Shown here one piece after another: positions 19,153 to 29,173 of a DNA stretch of 64,000 nt. The stretch is from positions 172,011-236,010 of the forward strand of contig NZ_WQDY01000007.1 in the NCBI RefSeq assembly GCF_013033355.1, given 5' to 3'. Below the pieces are notes generated by a model. It searched no databases. It was not told the origin of the DNA and saw nothing but the letters and a program-made list of their open reading frames with translations. Made by a program: the position numbers and the translations under genes. Source of the stretch: Ruegeria lacuscaerulensis. Lineage in GTDB: Bacteria > Pseudomonadota > Alphaproteobacteria > Rhodobacterales > Rhodobacteraceae. Each line of letters begins with the position of its first letter. Position 1 is the stretch's first letter.

Positions 19153-20238
19153 ATGACAGCCATCGACCACGACACGCTATCCGCTGATGCTGAACGCGAG
19201 GCCCGACGCGCCCGCCTGTTCACCCGGATCAACGCCGCCGATAAATGGTTTCAGGTTCTGGGCTTGGCTTGGATCACCCCCATCCTGAAGGCCGGTGCAG
19301 GCGACAACCCGCGCGCCCAGATGAGCGAGATTTGGCGCCTGCTGGTCGTGCCGCTGCTGGCCATCTTCGCCTTCCTTCTGATGTGGGGCACGCTGGCACC
19401 CAAGGTGCAAACCTCGCTTGGCGCGGTGCCTGGACCGGCGCAGGTTTGGTCCGAGGCTGTCAGCCTGCATCAGGACGCGCAGGCCAAGGCCGCCAAAAAG
19501 GCCAAGTTCGAGGCCATGGTCGAAAAGCGCAACCAGAAGTTCATCGACGCGGGCCAGCCCGAAAAAGTCAAAGAGGTCGCCTATACCGGCGCGCCGAGCT
19601 ACTACAACCAAATCTGGACCTCGATCAAAACCGTGTTCTTCGGTTTTCTGATCGCCACCATCGTTGCTGTTCCGCTGGGCATCGCTGCGGGCCTGTCGCC
19701 CACCGCAAATGCGGCGCTGAACCCGCTGATCCAGATTTTCAAACCCGTCTCGCCGCTGGCCTGGCTGCCAATTGTGACCATGATCGTCTCGGCCGTTTAC
19801 GTCACCAATGACGGCTGGTTCGCGAAATCCTTCCTGATCTCGGCCATCACCGTGACGCTGTGTTCGCTGTGGCCCACGCTGATCAACACCTCGCTGGGTG
19901 TGGCGTCGATCGACAAAGACTTGGTGAACGTCTCCAAAGTTCTGAAAATGAACACCTATACCAAGATCACCAAGCTGGTGCTGCCCTCGGCCCTGCCGCT
20001 GATCTTCACCGGCCTGCGTCTGTCGCTTGGCGTTGGCTGGATGGTTCTGATCGCGGCTGAAATGCTGGCGCAGAACCCCGGTCTGGGCAAGTTTGTCTGG
20101 GATGAGTTCCAGAACGGCTCGTCCAGCTCACTCGCCAAGATAATGGTTGCCGTCTTTACCATCGGCATCATTGGCTTCCTGCTGGATCGCGTGATGTATG
20201 CGCTGCAGTCGCTGTTTACCTTCTCGAACAACCGGTGA
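19153..20238 (+). CDS. nrtB: Nitrate ABC transporter, permease
   Basis: 361 residues, longer than the usual 270-290 NrtB because of a cytoplasmic N-terminus, one membrane segment (LLAIFAFLLMWGTL) and a charged Lys/Ala-rich periplasmic stretch before the six-helix core. The EAA-type loop is seen in the segment beginning VLKMNTYTKITKLVLPSALP. AGGAG precedes the ATG. Four-base overlap with the ATPase gene if the GTG start is used. Confidence 0.93.
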   Translation: MTAIDHDTLSADAEREARRARLFTRINAADKWFQVLGLAWITPILKAGAGDNPRAQMSEIWRLLVVPLLAIFAFLLMWGTLAPKVQTSLGAVPGPAQVWSEAVSLHQDAQAKAAKKAKFEAMVEKRNQKFIDAGQPEKVKEVAYTGAPSYYNQIWTSIKTVFFGFLIATIVAVPLGIAAGLSPTANAALNPLIQIFKPVSPLAWLPIVTMIVSAVYVTNDGWFAKSFLISAITVTLCSLWPTLINTSLGVASIDKDLVNVSKVLKMNTYTKITKLVLPSALPLIFTGLRLSLGVGWMVLIAAEMLAQNPGLGKFVWDEFQNGSSSSLAKIMVAVFTIGIIGFLLDRVMYALQSLFTFSNNR

Positions 20239-21929
20239 CCCAAATGGCTGTGATCGACTTCAAGAATGTCAGCAAATCTTTTGGCACCGGCACCGCTGCG
20301 ACGGATGTGCTGAAAGACATCAACCTCTCGGTTCAGGAAGGTGAGTTCGTGGTACTGCTGGGCTTTTCCGGCACCGGCAAGACCACGCTGATCAACCTGA
20401 TGGCGGGGATCGAATTCCCCTCCAAGGGCAGCGTAACCTTTCGCGACAAAGCCATCACCGGCCCCGCGCCGGAACGGGGGGTGATCTTTCAGAACTACTC
20501 GCTGATGCCGTGGCTGACGGTGACGGGCAATGTGCGGCTGGCCGTGGACGCGGTCTTTCCCAAGATGCCCAAGGCTGAGAAAGAGGAAAAGGTTGCCCAC
20601 TACATCCGCATGGTCGGCCTTAGCCACGCCGCTGGTCGCCGCCCTGCCGAGCTGTCGGGTGGGATGCGGCAGCGGGTGAACGTGGCCCGTGCTCTGGCGA
20701 TGGACCCCGAGGTTCTGCTGCTGGACGAGCCCCTGTCGGCGCTGGATGCATTGACCCGTGGCAATCTGGCGGAAGAGATCGAAAAGATCTGGGAGGCCGA
20801 CCGCAAGACCTGTGTCCTGATCACCAATGACGTGGACGAAGCGATCCTGCTGGCCGACCGCATCATCCCGCTGAACCCCGATGGCACGTTGGGGACCGAG
20901 TTCAAGGTCTCGATCCCCCGCCCCCGCGACCGGTCCGCCATGAACCATGACGAGACGTTCAAGGCCCTGCGTGGCGAGGTCACGAAATACCTGATGGATG
21001 TGGGGATCGAAGCCAAGGTCGAAGGCACCAAGACCCTGCCCGACGTCACCCCGATCCACGGTGTCCCGGCAGCGGTGAAAGAGGCGCAATCGGGTCTGAT
21101 CGAAGATCGCTATCTGGATTTCAGCCAGTTGCACAAGGTCTACCCCACACCCAAAGGCCCGCTGACCGTGGTCGAGGATTTCAACCTGAAACTCAACCGA
21201 GGCGAGTTCATCTCGTTGATCGGCCACTCGGGCTGCGGCAAGTCCACGGTGCTGACCATGGCCGCCGGTCTGAACGAAATCTCCCAGGGTGCGATCAAGC
21301 TGGATGGCCGCCACGTCGAGGGCGCCGATCCGGAACGCGCCGTGGTGTTCCAGTCGCCCTCGCTGTTCCCTTGGCTGACCGCCAAAGAAAACGTCTCGGT
21401 CGGTGTGGACCGCGTATATCCGCGCGCCAGCCAGGCCGAGCGGCAGGATGTTGTGGAATATTACCTCGAACGGGTCGGTCTGGCCGATGCGATGGACAAA
21501 TCCGCCGCCGACATGTCGAACGGGATGCGCCAGCGTGTTGGCATCGCCCGCGCCTTTGCCCTGTCGCCGAAACTGCTGCTGCTGGATGAACCCTTCGGGA
21601 TGCTCGACAGCCTGACCCGATGGGAGCTGCAGGAGGTTCTAATGGAGGTCTGGTCACGGACCAAAGTCACCACGATCTGCGTCACCCATGATGTGGACGA
21701 GGCGATCCTGCTGGCTGACCGCGTGGTGATGATGACAAACGGCCCGCAGGCCACCATCGGCAAGATCACCAATGTCGACCTGCCGCGCCCGCGCACCCGC
21801 AAGGCGCTGCTGGCCCATCCCGACTACTACGAATACCGGCAAGAGGTGTTGGATTTCCTTGAGGAATACGAGCACGGCGCGAAACCCAAGCCGAAAACCC
21901 CTTCCCCCAAAGCCATCGCTGCGGAGTGA
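20235..21929 (+). CDS. Nitrate ABC transporter, fused double ATPase
   Basis: 564 residues with two complete nucleotide-binding domains in tandem (a fusion of NrtC/NrtD-like ATPases). Domain 1: Walker A GFSGTGKTT (43-51), signature LSGGM (140-144), Walker B LLLDE. Domain 2: Walker A GHSGCGKST (330-338), signature MSNGM (427-431), H-loop VTHDVDEA (His 485). Domain 1 has Asn 198 where the switch His belongs (ITNDVDEA), so one composite ATP site looks degenerate. Neither the GTG at 20235 nor the ATG at 20244 has a good ribosome site. Confidence 0.93.
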   Translation: MTQMAVIDFKNVSKSFGTGTAATDVLKDINLSVQEGEFVVLLGFSGTGKTTLINLMAGIEFPSKGSVTFRDKAITGPAPERGVIFQNYSLMPWLTVTGNVRLAVDAVFPKMPKAEKEEKVAHYIRMVGLSHAAGRRPAELSGGMRQRVNVARALAMDPEVLLLDEPLSALDALTRGNLAEEIEKIWEADRKTCVLITNDVDEAILLADRIIPLNPDGTLGTEFKVSIPRPRDRSAMNHDETFKALRGEVTKYLMDVGIEAKVEGTKTLPDVTPIHGVPAAVKEAQSGLIEDRYLDFSQLHKVYPTPKGPLTVVEDFNLKLNRGEFISLIGHSGCGKSTVLTMAAGLNEISQGAIKLDGRHVEGADPERAVVFQSPSLFPWLTAKENVSVGVDRVYPRASQAERQDVVEYYLERVGLADAMDKSAADMSNGMRQRVGIARAFALSPKLLLLDEPFGMLDSLTRWELQEVLMEVWSRTKVTTICVTHDVDEAILLADRVVMMTNGPQATIGKITNVDLPRPRTRKALLAHPDYYEYRQEVLDFLEEYEHGAKPKPKTPSPKAIAAE

Positions 21930-21934
21930 CTGAC

Positions 21935-24367
21935 ATGAAACAGAAACTGGTTGTCATCGGAGCCGGCATGGCCTCGGGCCGGGTGCTGGAGCACCTGACC
22001 GACGCTGCCCCCGATGCGTTCGACATCACCCTGTTCAACGCCGAACCACGCGGGAACTACAACCGCATCATGCTGAGCCCGGTTCTGGCAGGCGATCAGA
22101 CCTATGAAGAGATCGTCACCCATGACGACACTTGGTACGCGGAGCGCGGCATCGCCTGTCGATTCGGCGAGAAAGTGGTCAAAATTGACCGTGATCTGAA
22201 GGTGGTCGAAGGCGAGTACGGCCATGTGCCTTACGACAAGCTGATCTTCGGCACCGGATCGAACCCTTTCATGATCCCGATGCCGGGGCATGATCTGGAC
22301 GGCGTCATCGCCTATCGCGATCTGGAAGACACAGAACAGATGATGGGCATGGGCGCGGGCAACAAGGTCGTCGTGATCGGCGGCGGTTTGCTGGGGCTTG
22401 AGGCCGCCGCAGGCATGGCCGCGCGCGGAGCTGATGTGACCGTCGTGCATATCATGGGCCACTTGATGGAACGTCAGCTGGACCCTGCTGCAGGGTATCT
22501 GCTCAAGAAATCGCTGGAAGAAAAAGGCATCACCGTTCTGCTGAACGCCAAATCGACCGAAATCGCGGGCAAGGATGGCAAGGCCCGGGCGCTGTTGTTG
22601 GAGGACGGCACGGAATTGCCCTGCGACCTGTTGGTGATGGCTGTGGGCATCCGACCCAACACCGCGCTGGCGCAGGAAACGGGCCTTGCCGTGGGTCGGG
22701 GTATCCATGTGGATGACCAGATGATCACCTCGGACGCCGATATCTATGCCGTGGGCGAATGCGTCGAGCATCAGGGCGAGGTCTTTGGCCTTGTCGCGCC
22801 GCTGTACGATCAGGCCAAAGTGCTGGCGCAGACCCTGCTGGGCGAGGATGCGGCGTTCAAACAACGTTCGCTCTCGACCAAGCTGAAGGTCACCGGCTGC
22901 GACCTGTTCAGTGCAGGGGACTTTGCCGAGGGCGAGACCCGCGAGGACATCGTCTTCCGCGACCCTGCTCGCGGCGTTTACAAACGGCTGGTGCTAGAAG
23001 GCGACACGCTGGTTGGCGCGGTTATGTATGGCGACACCGGCGACAGCAACTGGTTCTTTGGCCTGATCCGCGATGGCGAGGACGTGTCCGAGATGCGTGA
23101 GACGCTGATCTTCGGCCCGGCCTATCAGGGGGGCGGCTCTGCGGACCCTCTCTCAGCCGTTGCAGCATTGCCGCCTGAGGCGGAAATCTGTGGCTGCAAC
23201 GGCGTTTGCAAATCCGACATCACCACCGCTATCGAAGGCGGCGCAACCGATCTGGGCGCCATCCGCGCGACCACCAAGGCCAGCGCCTCCTGCGGAACAT
23301 GCACCGGACTGGTTGAGCAACTGCTGCAGGTCACACTGGGCGATGACTTCCAGATGTCCACTGCACAGCCCATCTGCGGCTGCTGTGACCTGACCCACGA
23401 AGACGTCCGTCGCCTGATCAAATCGCAAGAGCTGAAAAGCCAGGAGGCCGTCTGGCAGGAGCTGGGCTGGAAGACGCTCAACGGCTGTCATGTCTGCCGC
23501 CCGGCGGTGAATTACTACCTGCTGGCCGACTGGCCGGTGGAATATCAGGACGACCCGCAAAGCCGCTTCGTCAACGAACGCAAACACGCCAACATCCAGA
23601 AAGACGGCACTTTCAGCGTTGTGCCCCGAATGTGGGGCGGCATCACCAACCCGGCGGAACTGCGCGCCATCGCCGATGCGGCCGAGAAATACGATGTGCC
23701 CACTGTCAAAGTCACCGGTGGTCAGCGTATCGACCTGCTGGGCGTGAAAGGGTCCGACCTGCCCTATATCTGGTCCGATCTGAACAAGGCCGGGCTGGTC
23801 TCAGGTCACGCCTATTCCAAGGGTCTGCGTACGGTGAAAACCTGTGTCGGCACCGATCACTGCCGGTTCGGCACGCAAGACAGCACGGGCCTCGGCGTGA
23901 AGCTTGAGAAAATCCTGTGGGGTTCGTGGACGCCGCACAAGCTGAAGCTGGCGGTCTCGGGCTGCCCGCGCAACTGCGCCGAGGCGACCTGCAAGGATAT
24001 CGGTGTGGTCTGTGTGGACTCGGGCTTCCAGATCAGCATCGGCGGCGCGGCTGGCATGGATGTCAAGGAAACCGAACTGCTGGTGCAAGTCCCCACAGAG
24101 GACGAGGCGATCGAGGTCGTGATGGCCGTTACCCAAGCCTATCGCGAGGGCGGTAAGTATCTGGATCGTTTGTATAAATGGATGGCGAAGGTCGGCCTCG
24201 ACTGGATCAAGGAAACCGTGGTGGATGACCTCGAAAACCGCCGCGCATTGGTTGAGCGGTTTGAACTCAGCCAATCCATCTATCGCAAAGACCCATGGGC
24301 CGAGCAGGCCAAAGAGGCCCCGCGCTTTGCGCCCATGGCCGATCTGACACTGGAGGCCGCAGAATGA
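21935..24367 (+). CDS. nirB: Assimilatory nitrite reductase [NAD(P)H], large subunit
   Basis: Reduces nitrite to ammonium with six electrons from NAD(P)H. 810 residues: FAD motif VVIGAGMASGRVLE at the N-terminus, NAD motif VVVIGGGLLGLEAA, BFD-type [2Fe-2S] segment CGCNGVCKSD with CGTCTGLVEQLL, then the sirohaem domain with the [4Fe-4S] ligands CVGTDHC (C-x5-C) and CPRNC (C-x3-C). ATG at 21935 has GGAG eight bases before it; a GTG at 21926 would overlap the ATPase stop. Confidence 0.96.
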   Translation: MKQKLVVIGAGMASGRVLEHLTDAAPDAFDITLFNAEPRGNYNRIMLSPVLAGDQTYEEIVTHDDTWYAERGIACRFGEKVVKIDRDLKVVEGEYGHVPYDKLIFGTGSNPFMIPMPGHDLDGVIAYRDLEDTEQMMGMGAGNKVVVIGGGLLGLEAAAGMAARGADVTVVHIMGHLMERQLDPAAGYLLKKSLEEKGITVLLNAKSTEIAGKDGKARALLLEDGTELPCDLLVMAVGIRPNTALAQETGLAVGRGIHVDDQMITSDADIYAVGECVEHQGEVFGLVAPLYDQAKVLAQTLLGEDAAFKQRSLSTKLKVTGCDLFSAGDFAEGETREDIVFRDPARGVYKRLVLEGDTLVGAVMYGDTGDSNWFFGLIRDGEDVSEMRETLIFGPAYQGGGSADPLSAVAALPPEAEICGCNGVCKSDITTAIEGGATDLGAIRATTKASASCGTCTGLVEQLLQVTLGDDFQMSTAQPICGCCDLTHEDVRRLIKSQELKSQEAVWQELGWKTLNGCHVCRPAVNYYLLADWPVEYQDDPQSRFVNERKHANIQKDGTFSVVPRMWGGITNPAELRAIADAAEKYDVPTVKVTGGQRIDLLGVKGSDLPYIWSDLNKAGLVSGHAYSKGLRTVKTCVGTDHCRFGTQDSTGLGVKLEKILWGSWTPHKLKLAVSGCPRNCAEATCKDIGVVCVDSGFQISIGGAAGMDVKETELLVQVPTEDEAIEVVMAVTQAYREGGKYLDRLYKWMAKVGLDWIKETVVDDLENRRALVERFELSQSIYRKDPWAEQAKEAPRFAPMADLTLEAAE

Positions 24368-24696
24368 GCTGGATCGACATCGGGCATATCGACGACATCC
24401 CCCTGCGCGGCGCGCGCGTGGTGAAAACGCCCGTGGGCTGCATCGCCCTGTTCCGTACTGCCAAAGATGAGGTCTTTGCCGCCTCGGACACCTGCCCCCA
24501 CAAGGGCGGTCCGCTATCTGAGGGCATCGTGCATGGCCAGTCCGTCACCTGCCCGCTGCACAACTGGGTTTTCGACCTGAACTCGGGTCAGGCACAAGGC
24601 GCGGATGAAGGCCAGATCGCCACCTACCCGGTGCAGCTGGACGGAGAGCGCATTCTGCTCGACAGCACCTCATTGGGGCAAAGGAGCGCCGCGTGA
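24364..24696 (+). CDS. nirD: Nitrite reductase, small subunit (Rieske type)
   Basis: 110 residues. Unlike E. coli NirD it keeps all four Rieske ligands, CPHKGGPLSEG and CPLHNWVFDL, so it should carry a [2Fe-2S] cluster and pass electrons to NirB, as NasE does in Bacillus. ATGA overlap with nirB and GTGA overlap with nasA. Confidence 0.95.
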   Translation: MSWIDIGHIDDIPLRGARVVKTPVGCIALFRTAKDEVFAASDTCPHKGGPLSEGIVHGQSVTCPLHNWVFDLNSGQAQGADEGQIATYPVQLDGERILLDSTSLGQRSAA

Positions 24697-27317
24697 AAGA
24701 CCTGAGTGCCTGCGCCACACGCTCGACCTGCCCTTATTGTGGGGTGGGCTGCGGGGTTCTGCTGCAACCGGATGGCGCGGGTGGCCTGACCGTCACCGGC
24801 GACCCGGATCACCCGGCCAATCAAGGGCGGCTGTGTTCCAAAGGCTCGGCTTTGGCCGAAACGGTGGGCCTGTCGCAGCGACTGCTAGCACCCTTGGTAG
24901 CGGGCAAAGAGACTGGCTGGGACCACGCGCTGCAACTGGTCGCGGACCGGTTCCGCGAGACCATCGCCGAACACGGGCCGGATTCAGTGGCTTTCTATGT
25001 ATCGGGCCAGTTGCTGACCGAGGACTACTATGTCGCCAACAAGCTGATGAAAGGTTTCATCGGCTCGGCCAATATCGACACGAATTCGCGGCTGTGCATG
25101 GCCTCAACCGTTGCGGGCCACAAACGCGCTTTTGGCACCGACACCGTGCCCGGCACTTATGAGGATCTGGACGAGGCCGATCTGGTCGTGCTGGTCGGAT
25201 CCAATCTGGCGTGGTGCCACCCGGTTCTGTATCAACGCCTGATGGCAGCCCGGCAGGCGCGCGGGACCAAGATCATCGTTGTCGATCCGCGCCGCACGGC
25301 GTCCTGTGACAGCGCCGATCTGCACCTGCCGCTGGCCGCGGGCAGTGATGTCGCACTGTTCAACCATCTGCTGTCACAAATCGACACTGCCGGTTTGGTG
25401 GATGTGGATTCCCTGACCCACACCACCGGTATTCATGAGGCGCTGGACAGTGCGCTGGCCGACGATGTGTCGGTCACCAGGCTCAACCCCGACGATATCG
25501 CGCAGTTCTGCCAGATGTGGATGGGCACTGAGAAGGTCGTGACGATCTTCAGTCAGGGCGTGAACCAATCCAGTTCGGGCAGCGACAAGGTCAACGCGAT
25601 CCTGAACTGCCATCTGGCCACGGGGCGGATCGGCAAGCCCGGCTGCGGGCCTCTGTCGGTCACCGGTCAGCCCAACGCGATGGGTGGGCGCGAGGTCGGC
25701 GGTCTGGCCAATATGCTCGCCTGTCATCTGGATATCGAAAACGCCGATCACCGCGCCGCCGTGCGCGATTTCTGGTCGGCCCCGGCCATGCCCGAGGCCC
25801 CGGGCCTCAAGGCCGTGGACCTGTTCCGCGCCGTGGGCGACGGGCGCGTCAAGGCGCTGTGGGTGATCCACACGAACCCCGTGGTTTCAATGCCCGAGGC
25901 GGACGCGGTGCGCGATGCTATCGCCGCCTGCCCGTTCACTGTGGTCTCAGACATAACGGCCCGCACCGATACGGCGCGGCTGGCCGACGTGCTGCTGCCT
26001 GCGGCCGCGTGGGCCGAAAAAGACGGCACAGTCACCAATTCCGACCGCACGATCAGCCGACAACGTTCGGTCCTGCCCGCACCGGGACAAGCGCGCGAGG
26101 ATTGGGACATTCTGGCCGAGGTCGGACGACGAATGGGATGGGTCTCGGCTTTTGACTATCAAACGCCCGGAGAGATTTTTCGTGAGTATGCAACCCTGTC
26201 CGGCATTGCCGCCAAGTTTGGACGCGATTTCGATATCTCGGGCCTCAGCGACTTGGATGCTGTGGGTTATGACGCTCTTCAGCCGACGCGCTGGCCTGTC
26301 ACCGCGACACGGCAGGGCGGGCGGTTCTTTGCGGATGGGCAATTCTATCACCCCGACGGCAAGGCGCGGCTTTTACCAGTTACATGGCGCGCGCCTGCGG
26401 CCAAAACAGAACCGCGCTATCCGTTCTGGCTGAACACCGGTCGGCTGCGCGACCAATGGCACACGATGACCCGTACCGGTATGTCCGCGCGCCTGTCCGC
26501 GCATCTGCCCGAGCCGTTTTTGGACATTCACCCCGATGATGCGCACGTTACGGGGATAAACCCCGCCGATCTGGTGCAGGTCGCAAGCCCGCATGGAACA
26601 TCCATCCTGCGGGCGCGGATTACCAGCGATGTCACACAAGGACAGGTCTTTGCGCCTATACACTGGACCGGAGAAACCGCCCCTTCAGCCCGGATCGACG
26701 CCGTGGTCGCTGCGGCGACCGACCCTGTATCCGGGCAGCCCGAAAGCAAAGCGTCCGTTGTAAATGTCACCCGGTTCAACGCCGAGTGGTACGGGTTTGC
26801 GGTGTCAGATCGCGAAATGCAGCCGTCCTGCGAATATTGGGCGAAGACCCCCACCAAAACCGGCTATCGCGCTGAGCTGGCCGGGATGGGCACAATAAAT
26901 GACTGGCAAACCACCGCGCGTGATCTTTTCGGATTGCCCGAGGCGCAGACAACCATAGTTGAGGACCCGGCGCGCGGCATGGCGCGGCTGGCGTTTCACG
27001 AACACGGACAACTGGTCGCTGCACTGTTCATTTCGCCCGAGCCAGTGGCGGTGATGCGCGACTATCTTGCGACTCTGCCACAGGTGCCCGACCTGCTGTC
27101 AGGCCGCGCGCCGGCCGACCGGCCCGATCCCGGTCCGGTCCTGTGTTCCTGTTTCGACGTAGGCGTGAACACCATCCTGACCGCTATTGAGACCAAAGGG
27201 CTGATGAGCGTCGAAGCCATTGGTGAGGCGTTGCAGGCCGGAACGAATTGCGGCTCATGCCGCCCGGAACTGGCGAGCCTGCTTGCGTCAGCACATCAGA
27301 AAGAGGCCGCTCAGTAG
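24693..27317 (+). CDS. nasA: Assimilatory nitrate reductase, catalytic subunit
   Basis: 874 residues, cytoplasmic Mo-bisMGD enzyme reducing nitrate to nitrite. N-terminal [4Fe-4S] ligands CPYCGVGC followed by LCSKG; long molybdopterin oxidoreductase core; molydopterin dinucleotide-binding domain near residue 570 (NTGRLRDQWHTMTRTG); extra C-terminal BFD-like [2Fe-2S] domain (CSCFDVGVN and GTNCGSCRPEL). The GTG start is supported by AAAGGAG. The last gene of the nitrate operon, ending 2 bases from a convergent gene. Confidence 0.96.
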   Translation: MKDLSACATRSTCPYCGVGCGVLLQPDGAGGLTVTGDPDHPANQGRLCSKGSALAETVGLSQRLLAPLVAGKETGWDHALQLVADRFRETIAEHGPDSVAFYVSGQLLTEDYYVANKLMKGFIGSANIDTNSRLCMASTVAGHKRAFGTDTVPGTYEDLDEADLVVLVGSNLAWCHPVLYQRLMAARQARGTKIIVVDPRRTASCDSADLHLPLAAGSDVALFNHLLSQIDTAGLVDVDSLTHTTGIHEALDSALADDVSVTRLNPDDIAQFCQMWMGTEKVVTIFSQGVNQSSSGSDKVNAILNCHLATGRIGKPGCGPLSVTGQPNAMGGREVGGLANMLACHLDIENADHRAAVRDFWSAPAMPEAPGLKAVDLFRAVGDGRVKALWVIHTNPVVSMPEADAVRDAIAACPFTVVSDITARTDTARLADVLLPAAAWAEKDGTVTNSDRTISRQRSVLPAPGQAREDWDILAEVGRRMGWVSAFDYQTPGEIFREYATLSGIAAKFGRDFDISGLSDLDAVGYDALQPTRWPVTATRQGGRFFADGQFYHPDGKARLLPVTWRAPAAKTEPRYPFWLNTGRLRDQWHTMTRTGMSARLSAHLPEPFLDIHPDDAHVTGINPADLVQVASPHGTSILRARITSDVTQGQVFAPIHWTGETAPSARIDAVVAAATDPVSGQPESKASVVNVTRFNAEWYGFAVSDREMQPSCEYWAKTPTKTGYRAELAGMGTINDWQTTARDLFGLPEAQTTIVEDPARGMARLAFHEHGQLVAALFISPEPVAVMRDYLATLPQVPDLLSGRAPADRPDPGPVLCSCFDVGVNTILTAIETKGLMSVEAIGEALQAGTNCGSCRPELASLLASAHQKEAAQ

Positions 27318-27319
27318 TT

Positions 27320-28411
27320 CTAGAACCAAACCGCCTCTCCGGTCTCCAGCGCCTTTTGCGCGGCCAGACCCATGCGCACAGCCCACATCCCGTCCTGCAG
27401 AGTCACCTCGGGGGCGGGTTTATCACCACGCAGGACGGCTAGGAATCCTTGATGCTGATAGAAAGTAGACCCGTTATGGTCACCCGCGGCCAATAGCGTT
27501 GGATCAACGGGGATGTCCTTGGCGACCGGTCCCTTGGGCGCACGTGGGCTAACGATCAGTTGCGGCACCGGCGCATCACCAAGATGCTCGGGCCAGAAAC
27601 GGCCGGGTCCGGGCACCTGCGCTTCAATCTTGGCGTCTGGTCCGACGGCCGAGATCTCCTCCTGATACCGCGCGCCTTCGGCGAACATACACAGCTCCAG
27701 CATTGCTCGCGCGCCCGAGGCGAAATCGACCATGACATAGCCATGGTCCAGAATGTCGGGTGTTTCTCCGTCATACGCCTCGTCCAAATGATTGACAGCC
27801 TGCCCCCCGCTGGCTGTCACGCGCACAGGGTCCGATTGCAGGATCAGGCGCATGAGGTCGAAGAAGTGACAGCATTTCTCGACAAAGGTACCGCCCGTAT
27901 TGCGGTTGAAGCGGTTCCAGTTGCCGACCTTTTCCAGGAAGGGAAAGCGGTGCTCCTTGATGGTCAGCATTTTGACACCGCCGGTCACCTGCGCCCCCTC
28001 AATCAAGGCTGCGATGGGCGGCATATAGCGATACTCCATCGCCACCCAGATCGGATGAGGGTAGTCACGCTGGATGGCGTCAAGCCGCGCCGCATCTGCC
28101 GGGTCGGTGAACAGAGGTTTCTCGACCAGCAAAGGCAAAGGTCGCACCCGCGCGATCTGCTCGATCTGGTCCACGTGCAGATGGTTGGGGCTGGCAATCA
28201 CGATGCAGTCCAGATCATCCACGGCCAGCAGATCTTCGACCGAACCCACCATCTGCGCATCCGGTACAATCGTCTGCGCTGCCTTGGCCATCGCGGCATC
28301 GGGTTCGAAAATCGCCGAGACGCGCGTACCTTCCAGCAACGCGATATTATGCAGGTGTTCCTGCCCCATCATACCGCAACCGATCAGCCCGTAATGGATG
28401 GTCCGGGTCAT
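27320..28411 (-). CDS. Gfo/Idh/MocA-family NAD-dependent oxidoreductase or glycosidase
   Basis: 363 residues. Rossmann motif YGLIGCGMMGQEHL at the N-terminus, VEKPLF (the family EKP lysine), and a C-terminal sheet domain with GGTFVEKCCHFFDLMR. Members are sugar dehydrogenases, but NAD-dependent glycosidases (GH109, and GH188 sulfoquinovosidases) share this fold. Given the flavin monooxygenase operon across the divergent promoter, a GH188-like role in freeing a sulfosugar is a real possibility. 12 bases downstream of the GntR gene, same strand. Substrate unknown. Confidence 0.8.
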   Translation of the reverse strand: MTRTIHYGLIGCGMMGQEHLHNIALLEGTRVSAIFEPDAAMAKAAQTIVPDAQMVGSVEDLLAVDDLDCIVIASPNHLHVDQIEQIARVRPLPLLVEKPLFTDPADAARLDAIQRDYPHPIWVAMEYRYMPPIAALIEGAQVTGGVKMLTIKEHRFPFLEKVGNWNRFNRNTGGTFVEKCCHFFDLMRLILQSDPVRVTASGGQAVNHLDEAYDGETPDILDHGYVMVDFASGARAMLELCMFAEGARYQEEISAVGPDAKIEAQVPGPGRFWPEHLGDAPVPQLIVSPRAPKGPVAKDIPVDPTLLAAGDHNGSTFYQHQGFLAVLRGDKPAPEVTLQDGMWAVRMGLAAQKALETGEAVWF

Positions 28412-28423
28412 GCGTTTTTCCTT

Positions 28424-29134
28424 TTATTTCAGACGTTGGACATAGGTGGCCCGATCCGGGTCGAACCACGTTTTTGAAAACTCGACCGGTTCTGGCCCCT
28501 CGGACCAGCTGAACCGCTCAATATAACCGGCCGTTTCGCCAGCGGGTTTGGTGAAGGTCTCAGGCGTCCAATGGGGCAGCGCACGGACCGATACCCGATC
28601 CTCGGCCCGCGTGATCCAGAACCCAAGCTGCTGCTGGTAATAGCGATAAAGCGAATCCGACAGCAGCGCCTGATCGACCTTTCCGGCGGAATCATCCAGC
28701 CAGATTTCCTCGACTGCGATGATTGTGTCATTCAAATAGCGCATCCGGCGCACTCGCGACCCCTTGGGCGATGTACCGAATTCCGGCAGATCGGAGGGCT
28801 TTTCCAGATGATCCACCGACAGGATATCTGCGCGCGGCAGGCCCCCGCCTTCGGGTAGTTCCAGCCGGAACATCGCATAAACGCTGTTCTGCGTCCCGGT
28901 CTCGCGGATGTAATTGCCCGAGCCTTGGATACGCTCCAACATCCCTTTTTTCTCAAGCTCCGCCAGCGATTTTCGCAGCGTCCCGACCGAGACATTGAGG
29001 TTCGCAGCCATGTCTCGTTCGGGTGGCAAACGTTCACCGTCGATCAGCCGACCCGCGGCAATGTCGCGGATCAGAAGCTCGGCGATCTGCACATAGATCG
29101 GCAGCGCGTTGGGGTTGCGGCTGTTGGCAGTCAT
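28424..29134 (-). CDS. GntR-family regulator with UTRA domain
   Basis: 236 residues: an N-terminal GntR winged helix (LPPERDMAANLNVSVGTLRKSL) and a C-terminal UTRA ligand-binding domain. Likely controls its own operon and the divergent monooxygenase/TRAP operon from the 108-base spacer, which holds a palindrome at 29178-29191. The effector is probably a sugar or sugar derivative linked to the pathway; this is inference from context. Confidence 0.85.
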   Translation of the reverse strand: MTANSRNPNALPIYVQIAELLIRDIAAGRLIDGERLPPERDMAANLNVSVGTLRKSLAELEKKGMLERIQGSGNYIRETGTQNSVYAMFRLELPEGGGLPRADILSVDHLEKPSDLPEFGTSPKGSRVRRMRYLNDTIIAVEEIWLDDSAGKVDQALLSDSLYRYYQQQLGFWITRAEDRVSVRALPHWTPETFTKPAGETAGYIERFSWSEGPEPVEFSKTWFDPDRATYVQRLK

Positions 29135-29173
29135 TTTCGAGGTGCTTCACCGAGTCGTGGAAAAAATTGATAC

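Noticed and set aside
17602..19170. 522-codon minus-strand frame opposite nrtA
   Set aside because: Antisense shadow; nrtA has a signal peptide, family motifs and a leader.
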